NCBI GenBank assembly: GCA_040954595.2
Contig: CM082592.2
Span: forward strand, 9,238,001 to 9,302,000
Length of the DNA: 64,000 bases
Source: Balanoglossus misakiensis
Lineage: Eukaryota > Hemichordata
Reading direction: 5' to 3'
The position numbers were made by a program, and so were the translations under genes. The notes under the pieces were generated by a model that ran no database searches, was not told the origin of the DNA, and saw only the letters and a program-made list of their open reading frames with translations. This document shows positions 24,201-36,200 of this stretch, piece after piece. Each line of letters begins with the position of its first letter. The first letter of the stretch is position 1.

Positions 24201-27200
24201 GTCTCAAGCGCGTGCATGCTGGCACGTGATAACAATTCAAGGTGTGACAGTAGGGGGCCGTGTGCATAATGTTGGGATGGCTTGTATTACTTAGATGAAC
24301 GACTCGCTTAGTTTATTTTCCCTTTTTTCCACAAATGCTCCACGCGTAAGTTGAAAGCTATTTTACTGATGTGAAAACAAAACGTTCGCTGTTGTGCTGT
24401 TGACACACGGCTTAACGAGATAAAATCTCGAGGAAAAATCTGGACTTCATATTTGCCTTTTGTTTCTTATTCAATCAGGATAAATTATTCCCGCCCTGTC
24501 AGCAATTTTATGAGAACTGAGTTAAAAGCCACCCTCTAAGATCGCCGTGGAACTACTCGCAATGTACAAGACTACATATACATAGACTGCGATACATGTG
24601 ATCACGTCTCTGTAAAATGACACTCCTTTTACATCCTTAACAAGATAAGTGACATCGTTTGCCTACCGGGAGGGCCAGGCGGAGAATGTTGATCCGCCAT
24701 ACTTGACATTGTCAACGGCCATGAGTAAAATGTGACTGGTGTATCATCCTTTAAGAGGATTTGGAGCTGTCTTGCTATGACGGTACTAGCAAAAATTCCC
24801 ATCGTTGAAATTCCGCACTGCAATTCACAATCAGATTACCGCACATACCGGTAGTGACTGCATTATCACTCTATTCAAACTCAAATCGTTTTTCACTAAC
24901 AGTCCCCCCCCCCCCCCCCCCCGTCCAACCTTCAGTTGAGAGCTGCCCCATGTCACTCAGGATTTGAAAACCTTGTTCACTCAGCGGAACTAAAATGTAT
25001 ATACAATGCATACTATTAATCAGTTTGACCTGGCTGTGCCCTTAGACATTTCCAGACGTTGAAAAAAAGTCAGCGGTTCAAATTAACCACTTTCTATTGA
25101 TCGACTTTCCACCTACCGCTGAAAACAAGGCTAACAAAGCAACTATAACACGTTTTAACAATTCTGATATAGCAGTGCTGTGCATTATTATTAATATTAA
25201 GTGTCATGTATGTATATGCCGAAGTAAGCAATAAAAAGCGAGACTTTTTTCTCTCTTTGCGTCACTTTTGTGAATACATAATACGGCAGCGTTCAAGCAG
25301 GACTAGAGAAGAGGTTGGGTAGAATGATAATAGGAGTCAACCTGCTTTATTTGTAGTGTACTGAACTTCTGAAGCCCCTTTGTTGCGAATATTGGCACCT
25401 GTCTGGAAAGATCGCTGTCACATGTTTATTGACTGTCCAGATAAACGCCATTTAATTAACCAATATTTATCTTCACGCTGGCGATGGAAAGTTTTTTTTT
25501 GTTCTTGTTTGCTCGACTGCAACCACCTATGTTTAGGTTCTTCAGTCTGCCCACCACCGTGCTACGTAATGGCCCCAGTGTTCAAACGCGTGGTGAATCC
25601 CTGTACCAAAACAATTTCACTACCGGAGACAACCGAAATCGTTCGCCTACATCCCAGGAATTTCGGAACGTGACTTCAGTCTGTATTCTGTTGCGCCAGC
25701 GCAAAGCTGTTTCAGTTCTGTTGTCATGGGAATAGAAAACTATCAAAAGTCGCCTCTAGCTATCCGTTTGTTGTTGTATTAGATGTATAGTTTTATGCAT
25801 CAATTTAAATCGAATTTTCCTTCATGAAAATGCATTGTAGCAGCCATACTGATGGTACGCCCCTCCATTATATTTTGCGAAGGCCACCATCCTACGTTGT
25901 ATGTCCGAGTGGTTTCAGGAAAATTTGAAAGTCGCGCCTAGTTGCCCATCCCGTGCGGAAATATTCTTTTCATATTACGTGACTACTACCACAAAAGGTC
26001 TCTCGTGGACATTGCAACCGAATCGATTTCAGCTCAGCCCACGACAAGACTCGACTCTATAGTTAAAAACACGGCACCCGTATTTTCTATCTCAAACAGA
26101 TCCCGCAGAACCTGCACTTCTAAATCCGTAATAGTCTTAATTGGAGTTCTATGAAAAGACTCTGTCATCCGGTCGAAAGCACCCTCATTCAATAGACAAT
26201 TTTCCGAACTCCACGTGACCCTGCGAGATCTCGTGTGACCAGGCAGTTTCATGTACTTTCAATTTCCGTCCCTTACATTGCAGACAACCACTTGCTCTCA
26301 AATAATGTCGTCGACTCATATTTTCAGACAGAAAATTTACAGCCTCGTCATTCTCGTCCGAAAATGTGCACTGCTTAAAATAACTCCAGTTGGTCATTAA
26401 ATCCAACAAGTGGCTAATTATCGAGTTCGACTTCTGAATTGCAATGAGGTTTGGAGCGCAATAGTCTATCACACAGACGTACATGATGAATGTCGCACAG
26501 AAAGTGTCGTATACGCCCCGGGCGCAGAAGTCGTGAGGTCGTTAGTAGAATGCAGTGCGCGACTGTGTGATACATCGGTGATTATTATTAATTACGTCGT
26601 CGACAGCATGATTACAGCGTCGTAAATGTGGCTACCGGGTAAGCTCCACTTGTGAATCACAATGTGGCGACGAAATATCGATCCATACATTGCCACAGTG
26701 AGAATTTTTTTTACAGAAATACACTGGTCGTCGGGGTGGCAACCTGAAGGTCGTTTCTGAAGGTATCATCTCATGAAACGTGCGAGTTCGATGATCTCGG
26801 ATTTGGAAACCCAAAGGCATGCGCACGACTCTGTTAATTATCATTTAATGTAATGTTACTAAGTCGAGAGTCATCGTGTTAAAGTTTCCGTCGCAAACCT
26901 CGTTTAGTATCGTGATTGCTACCTGTGAAAAACGAAAACCCTATTGTTTTTGTCTAAAATAGAAAATTACCTTCTTATTCATCTCACGTTTAACCTGTAT
27001 AACTTGTGTTTGCCATGTAGGGTGCTGGGAAAGTCTAAAATAGACAGTAAGTCAGAGTGTTAACAGATGACAACACAACTGGCAAAGCAAACATCACTTT
27101 TACGCCATTGTTATACAGTGTGAGACAATTAACGGTCTTCCCAAACAATCAAAGGGCATTATGCTAAAATCAATACACATTACTTTCGATTTAAAATATG

Positions 27201-30200
27201 CCTGTTCCAGTCATTTTCTGGTTCCGTCTTCTGTCGGAAGTATCACCTGAAACGATATCACGCGGTGACTTCGACACTCTGCTTCTGACACATTAACTCT
27301 GCAAGAGGTCCCCGTGCCCGCCAAGTGTAAATTTGCTCTAGTCGCCAACAACTTCGCATCTGAAGAGCGTTTTATTGAATATGCCTGCTATACTAACACC
27401 TATGCCATCAACAGAAGCTAGAAACGCAAGTAGGCGTGCTAGTGTGTGGTAATATTGCGATGTAACGACCGACCGAGGACTAAAAATAGAGAGTGATGTC
27501 AAAATGACACCTGAGTAGGCCACCGGCAGTAGAACGGCAAACTACTAACTAAACAGTTGTCGAGTCGACGAACCCGCGCGGGGATATGCGGGATGTTTTC
27601 GTGTGAGTGAACTTTGAAACCAGTGAAGTATAAACTTGCCACACTGGCATTTATTTCCCTGAAGATGTTCCGCCGATTGAGTCAATACTGAGCTGAGTAT
27701 TGAAATCAAAGTTGTCTCTATCTCAGAACTTGCCTATCGCTGCAGCTGGCAATGCAATGGATATGTCTGTCTTCAACATTTATCATGGCAATGCAGTCTC
27801 TTATTGTTATAAATTCGTCAGCTCGAATTCATGGACATTTTGTCTTCAGTCTGGCTGTTAATAATGTACATGTACGTGAATAAATGCTCGTGTTGAGGGA
27901 GGGCATCACTAGTTAAATTCAATTGATCACGCTTAAATTTTGTAATATGTCAAACTCTATAGTTCACAGCAAGACATGGTTCGCGCATATTTAGTATCAC
28001 GCTACGCGGCGTAATTCCTTAGATGTTTAGACACGTGCAGCGATAGTTGAGAATTATGATAGTAACCAGTTGGCTACACACGAGGCCCTTTTCTCTGCTA
28101 GAATGCACCTCGCTCGAATTATCGATCTCCTTTGTGATGCTCTACACGCGGATGTGAACCGTGACACACCTTTCCAAACACTGGAGACGTGTGTCGTGGG
28201 AGATTCTGCATCGGTTGCATATATATCTTTTGAGTTGTTTGTGTAAACATTAACCGCAGAATAACGTCAATATCTGTTAAGAAGAGAGACAGACATACAG
28301 GCACGAGGCCGGCAGACAAGCAAACATTACGAAACTGAGAAAAAAACAATCATTGTTAGTACGATTTAATGTTATATTGTACAAACATCCACTGTTTCAG
28401 TACGCAATTCATCAAAGCCATGGAATTGTTAAGACCCAGACGCAGGCAACCCTCCGCGTTCATATCAAAGAGAGTAATCGCAATTTCCCGTTCTCATCAC
28501 TCAGCGTAACGCTGATGCAAAACATATCTGAGTGTGCATTATGAAAGATTAATAATTAATTGACAGAATATATATTCGAGGCGGTAGCTAAATTCCCAGA
28601 CATTGTGCACTTTTATATTGCGTGACTCGTGAGTGATTGCTGGTTCATTTTGATTATGGTGTTGACAACGTGGCTTGCATGTGTCGTTTGCCTTAAATGT
28701 CTGGTCTGGTCACAGTTGTGGCGTATACTTGACGTCAAATATGCGTGTCTGACATTGTTCTATCACTGGGTGGTCTTTATTAGATATTTGGTTGAAAATT
28801 TGGTTGAAAACTAATACCAGCCGGCATTTTGGCTGTTGCGAACGACAGTTCACAGAACACGCTCCCAGCATGCACTTCTTGGAGTGTGTATGTCTAATGT
28901 GGATCACTGAAGGCACAGTAACTATGCCAATTGAACGTAAAATATTAAAAACTGCTATGAAAAATTTGGGCTATCTTTATTGTAATTTTATTTAGACCTA
29001 ATTTTAGTTCACATTATAATAATAGGCTGTGTTTGTGACTAAACGTTTATCTCTTTAACGACTAAACAATGAAGGACACGACAATCTTTTAATATGGTAA
29101 TATGCTTAATTTCATATCAGTATGCGAATTAATGAACCTTGATTACTTGCGAACTCCGACCTCTTCAAGAAGTTCTAGCGTATCTTTTGCAGGCGGGAAG
29201 TTTTGATACAGTAATCTCCTGTATTTCACTCTTACAACAAACCAGGTTCCAATCATTCGAACCTTGAAAAGGTTAGGGTTTATAAAGGGATCACGGTTAC
29301 GTGTATGGAAAAGCTGAAATATGCAAATAATATTATGTGAATGTCAGCGTGATATAGCAGCAACATTGTATATCAACCCAAAGCGATATTTTTACAATCG
29401 TCATGCATGGCCGGGTGGCACTGCACTTATTTTGTCCAAAGTCTAAATTTGATTTTATCGCTACCCGCATTCGGGTAGTAAAGGTCGTGTTTTCTGTCAC
29501 AAAATGCTCACGTAGTGAATGTTTTACGAGTCATACATCCGTATGGTTAAGTATTTTTCACTCGCCAATATGCGAGACGTTTCTCTGCTGTGAATTTTAC
29601 AATTTTCGAAGAGCTTTTCATCCAATTATATATAACTTAAAACGAGTGCAACATTTGATCGGGGCCTGAGCACACATATTTTCTGTTGTTCACTTGTGTT
29701 ATTGTTTCTTCATAAAGTCAAATTTGATCGAGCAGAAATTCAAATATAGCCCTGCCAGGTAACTACATATTTATGACTCTTTCCTGGGAGGCAATCTGGC
29801 ATTGGTCCTCTGCTTTTCCAGGCCGTGCAGCACCATACGGCAAACACCCCGTAGATCGAGATGCGCGTGAGTCATCCATATTGATACCCATCTGGTTCAT
29901 GGGGCGTAATAGACGTACCGCAACCATGTTCATTCTCGAACAAATGAACACCACTTGGCCGAGCCAATTTACAAAGCCATGTTCAAGTTTAGTCGGCTGT
30001 TATAACTTTGGGTGTCAACTGCAACGAGAGGAGGTCACCAGATCTAAGATTAATTGAAATGCACTGTTCTCAGGAGCAAGCTGCATAAATATTTGCGCTG
30101 GCTTTCATTTCTGCCCTGATTCTCGTTTGCTCTGGAAAGAAAATCGCAGCGAATAGTCTACTTGAGTTGACATCGCGGGTTAAGGTCAAGAATTGTATCG

Positions 30201-33200
30201 CTGCGGTTGAATTGGTCCAAATCAAATTATATAACATTACTTTCTTGTAGGCTTTTTTACATGGCAAATACAATCCTTAATCTTACTGTGAGTCTTAGAC
30301 TACCAAAAGTGGATTTAGCTTGTCCACATCCGCAGGTCTGATTTGCATACTCAGTGCGTGGAAATCGTATTGCGCAAACGACAAGTTGTCATAGGAATAA
30401 GGACTGGTACAGGAGCAGATCCCGGTGACATATGGTGAACATAATATTAAGCCCAAAGACTTAGTCGGGTATAGGTTTAACTCGGACTCTCTGAAAGTGA
30501 TCCATGTAGATTCTGAATCCGAAAACTACCCCGTCAAATGTCGTCAGCTTGTTTACTAGTAAGTGGCATGTAGTGACAAATGGAAGCTTTCATCTCTTAA
30601 AATTTCGGTTGCATCGATGGTGTTGTTAGCGAAATGTTATGGCCGCAAACAATCATAAAATAACAAATTTAGATCTTGATAAAGCAAATGTAAGTCACAG
30701 CGATTGATTTAATGTATCACTCGCCCCCTTTTCGTGAACTTAAACTAAAAGATATATCAATATCTAGGATATATTACAACCTATCTTTTTCGAATTTGCT
30801 AGAAGAAAACCTGTGGGAATACATTGTGAAAGTGTATGTCATGTGAGCGTGTGTTATCGTTTGAACAATCAATGTTGTAGGAAATTCGATTCCAAGTCTA
30901 AATATTCCCAGCATACTTCGTTCCGAAGCGAGCGTATGTCATTCACTTGGTTTGTAATACGTCACCATATAGGTATCGTTTGTATGCTTTAAAATTATTT
31001 AAAGTAAATTTGAATTGCTTCTTTAAGTCTATTTATTCTGGACGAACGATCCCAAGTGCGGTGTTGCTAAATCCAACGGAAACCGTATGTTCCTGTTGTT
31101 TGTGCAGACGAATAAACATACAAAGGGAATTATACACCAGTGCGTTCATTTTTCCGATGCTGAACTTTAGGCTGGGGCTTTACGACACATGTAAGAAATC
31201 TGTAAAATATTCTACAAGAGACATGTTTATAACGGCGAGTGTTTTAACAAATGAGTGCGACTAACATTTTGTAAATCATCATCATCAACAACTAAGGATT
31301 GGATTTGAGTTCTGCCGTGTTTTCCGTTTTAGAGATTATGTTACTGCTTTGAAAAATGGAAAGATAAATACATTTATTATCGCCTTATCTCTTGTAGTCT
31401 CTCAGTGCCACTGCATAATCAAAACAGCGTATCTGCAGTCCCGTGGGACTATTGAGTTTCCATTTCCCATATGCGGGGGAAATATATCAAAGTAATCACA
31501 TGTCCTGTTTATTCTTTGCCAATACTATCACAATATTTGAAATGCCCGACACAATGAATGGTACAAAACACATAAACGGTTAGATATTCGTGCTGTTATC
31601 CATATAAGTGTCTTTCTTTTTACATTGCATGCATTAATTTGATTTACTTAAGTCTAGCTCTGAATCGTGTGGTAATTTATAGATTTGCGTTTTCGAAATG
31701 CAAATCCAAAAGTACATACACGCTATTGATTGCGAGTAAGGTGGTATGCAACGGCCTCTGTGCCCCATGAAAGTTCGAATTTCAAATTAACCTGAACATT
31801 GCCTGCTGGGTCGGTCAGCATGTATTTGTCTTGCTATATGAATTTCTCTCTCTTTGTCTCTCTCTGTCTCTGTCTCTCGTTGGCTTTCCTCAATTAAGTC
31901 AATTACAGGACGACCGACTTCATCATAATCTTCAGGTCAAACCGCTGCTGTCGATTAAAAAATTACCATCTCCATTTGTTACCATCTTCTAAGTTAAACG
32001 ACTACAAACAAGAATAAGATCAAAACCGTGTACTACTCTACATTTCGGAAACGAATAAGTACACGCCTAATGGAGTCGATCGATCAAATGACAGCTTGGT
32101 TCTCGTTCTGTTGCATATTACAGAATTACTGACGTCATTGTCGTAAAGCGATACGTTCCGCAGCCCCAACCCCACGACGTGAAAATCTCACTTTCTGAAA
32201 AACTGCCGAGTATTTAGTCAGGTGGATGGCCGGGGTCAGACCTGCAGTGTGACGTTTGGCAAATACAGCCTTGGGGTTAGGTCCTCCCCACGAGGTGTTA
32301 CGACAACTGTAGTCTGATACAGTGTCGGGTTACCGCCTTCCGAGTGATTTCGTGGATTTTCGCCGGGAGGTTGACTTAAAAGTCTCAAATTAGCTGCAAG
32401 CTCGTTGTCGGGGAGGAGCTTTTAATAGATTACGCTTGCAGCGAAGAAAAGATACATATGTATGCGTGGGGCGTTATACCGTCTGGCTATTTTTTATGTA
32501 ACAATTCTTAGATGTGTATAGTAAAGGCGATTAGCTGTGTGCCGGGGACAAACAGATCCTCGGAGCACATTTATATTGGAGCCACAAGACTAGAAAATTC
32601 AATCAAGTATTCTTTAAAAGAAAACCTTTCATATACAGCAGCTGCAAATTCCACATTCAAATAATCCACGTTCAGCGTTTTAATTTGGCCGGATCTTCAT
32701 TGCATGGCGTGAAGGACTAATTACTGTCGAGGTGAGCGGTCACTCATATATAGGCGCAGGATATTCTTTCACGGGATAATTCCAGTAATGCTTTTTACAG
32801 AAAATCTGCGACCGCTGAGGCCTGTGAACCATGGTAAAGTAAAGGCAAATTACCTCACCAAGCAAAGGTTTCTAAAACATAGCGCAGAAGATTAGCTTGT
32901 TTCAACCGCCTAATCTCCAAGCTCTGCGTTAGCAAGATCGCGCGCATGTGTCGCGCGCAAAATTATTGGCGTGCGTTTCAGTGATATGCGCGCCTGTCCT
33001 CTATGATTAATTCGACTCCACATTGGGATCGCTTCATCTGAAGTGTACTTTCTCGGGGTAATATTTATTTTCTGCCTCTTGTAGTCTGAAGAGATATTAA
33101 CTGAACTGAATTATATAAGAGGGACAAACTCTCCATTTTTACCAGGCAACATTCGTCGCTGCGATATTATTTTAGTGCCGTTAAAGCATGTTCCGTTTCC

Positions 33201-36200
33201 ATAGAAACATTTCATCGCGGTGGAATGACCACCCGATATTTGATAAGTATTTGACGTAAGTGAAATCAATACTACGCAATTAATTATGGGGGGAAATGTA
33301 TCACATTTTAGGGAACACAATTTCCGAAACTCTACTGTCTCGAGTTCCTGATACACCGTTATCTGGATGAACCGATTTGCCGAATTTATTGCGATGGACG
33401 ATAACATTGGTTTTCGTGACGCGCGGGCTTGGCAACGTCGTGGCACATTACCCACAATGAATCACCAACACAAATAACTGAAGGAATAACAACGCTCACA
33501 AGATTTCCGTTGCCTTGTAAGAGATCGGTATCGCGCAACGCGTGGCACATGCAACCGTCACGGTGGATGCGCTTCCCTCCGGTGACGTCATTGCTTTGAC
33601 CATAATGCACCTGTCTATGAAGTTCACGGTGCCCTCTGTCCACCTTTTGTTTCCCCAATTAACAATTTCGTGTAGAGACACAAGGTCTGTTGTCTGTATC
33701 TATAGAAATGCCCACGTCAACATACATTGGTATTTTAGGCCAATTTGGGACAGGTAGAGATATATACAATAACACTTTGCCATTGGCGACAAACAATTTG
33801 TGTTGTATAATACTACAAATCAATTTGAAAACTACCAAGCGCATTCTAGCATGTTGTTTTTAATAATAACAGTAGGTCATGACTACCCGCACATAATATT
33901 TGCCCAGGAAATTCAGTATGGAGTACGTTAACTGAAAGATGTTTGGTGTTGAAATTAGGACAGGGGATCGTTTATCGATATTAATTTCCGCTGAAAAAAT
34001 ATGCTCGAATTACATGAGATCAAACTGAGTGTAAAATGACCAGGCGAGGGTTCTAATGTGGTGAAATTTTGACCGTAATCCTTACCTGTTTGGACAGCCT
34101 GAAAGTGTTGGTTCCTAGGAATTTCTCGGATTAAAGTTTCGAATTTAATGTCAGGCAAAATGTCATCTTTTTCGTTGATTTGTGTGGTGGCGAATTCGAT
34201 GATTTCGCCTTCGTTTTCCGACGGGTCTTCTAGAATAATACCTGAAAGAAACAAGTGAGGGTTTTTAAGAGTAATAATCAAAAGGAAAAATAAAGAAACA
34301 AATTATTTATTTTGGCATTTGGCAGATATAACCTGGGAGTTATCATGATGATTTCTTTGCTTTCGCATTTTGCTTGACGTGACGTGTTTCTGCAGTGGTG
34401 AGCTGCTTCTCCCAGAGAAGGATATTGGATGTCTGTTGTAGACTCTCGCAATTATCACCCGGTTGCAACACGACAAACATAGCGCGAGCAGTCATCACCA
34501 ACGTGTTAATCAATTAGAGACGCTTGCTCGACGTGGCGTGGTGTACTGATCTGCGAGGAGTGTTCTGAACCAGATTTCATATCAGTGAACCCCTGTCGTT
34601 TGTGTTTATGGATCAGTGTCCAGAAAGCGCAGATCGCGAAGATGTTCTCCTAATTAGAAAATCTACCGAAGCACATGATCCAACGCGCACCGCCTCAAAG
34701 AGTATGGCGGAAATAGTCTAGTACTTCAGATGTGAAAAGCTACGGCAATCAAAACTGCGCACGCGACACTATTATCACCACAAAATTGGATCGCTGTTAT
34801 TTGTTGAATAAGCTCCACTCTTTTTTTCGAATTACTCAAGGAAACCTGCCAATAGTGATTCATTCGTATCCCCATTTCAGTTTGTACATAAACATACATA
34901 CATACATACATACATACATACATACATACGTATGTACGTACATACGTATGTACGTGCATACATACATTCATACATACATACATTCATACATACATACATA
35001 CATGCATACATGCATCTCACGCACACACACTATGGAAGTCCACCTGACCTGTTTACATCATATTACTATAAAGTGGGCCGATTACCTTCATCAAGTTATT
35101 GATATTCATCATAGATTTTTTCACAAAGTTAAATTAATTAGTTAATGTGTGAAAGTGCTCTGTTTCTACTCTCCATTTCACGCATTCGTGAGTTTTTAAG
35201 GTTTAAATACATAATTTATTCATTTGAGTGTCCTCATACGGCTAGAATATGCGTTTGAAATGTTTTAAGCAAATGTTTACCCGAATATTGAAAACTCCTG
35301 GGAGTGGATATTTCTCGACTAATAGGTCAGAATGTCACACTTAGAGAGAGATTCGATACGTTTTGCAAAAATGCATTACGTCGGAAAAGGCTCAAGCGTT
35401 ACCTAGATATCGCCTGCATTCGGTTATCTTAACAATCATAAGTAATGCGTTGTCATTTCTACATTCGCTTTGGGAATTTCACACCTGGAGAAAGAATTAT
35501 CAAGCTCGATCTTTCCACCGCTTATACAAAGTTTTGGCAACGTCCATCATAGAACCGCGTCAAGCAGTTTTGTGGCAATTCCCATCATGCTTTCACCGTG
35601 CATGCAGCTTATTCAGTGGTATTTTTGCAGTGGTGTATCAGTGGAACATTAAAACAAAGACTATAAAAATGGAGACCGATAAACCAAACCAAAACGGAAT
35701 AGCTTTTGCCTCGTCAGTATTTCGTTAAAAATAACAAACTCGATTTGTATTCACTGCACGATAATAGCAGTTGGCAGTTTATAGTCAGAGAGAGAGCGCC
35801 ACGGGGATCCAACATCGCTCATCTGCCTAATAAAATACCACCACTGATCGACAAGCTTCCAGATGTCCGCACTGAAATAATTCGTGACCTTTCCGTTGTT
35901 AATGCAGGTTACATTTAACTGTACAGCCAGGTTAAATCTATAGCTGTAGAGTTTGTCCATCCCTGCACACATATGCTGGACTATTTCTGCGCGCACCAGC
36001 AGTCGGCAGTTGGGTTACCAGAATAACTGCGTTATAAATTTCCGCTGGGTGTTTATGGGAACAGTGATACAGTTCCGATTGGGTTGGTTTTAGGTGCAGA
36101 ATCGCAGCCACAGGCTGTGAGAACTGGTAATAAATGAGAATACAGCTATCAGAAGCTACTTCATTCAAGTACAATCTGTCTGAACGACTGTCGGTGTATA

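Larger units (their letters stand above)
19110..34085. other. Receptor intron 2 (15 kb)
   Basis: A long early intron, as is usual in GRID genes. It holds AAAC, TTCC, poly-C and TC microsatellites, an unused exon-like segment at 19776-19880, and several unrecognised open frames of at most 176 codons. No nested gene was recognised. Confidence 0.7.

Noticed and set aside
24629-24823. Minus-strand frame with a collagen-like PPGPPG
   Set aside because: Only one short Gly-Pro-Pro stretch and no repeated triplet pattern; no exon partner was found.
26034-26484. Two overlapping minus-strand frames with protein-like composition
   Set aside because: They lie in different frames, have no recognised domain, and no splice arrangement joins them convincingly; possibly an old decayed insertion.
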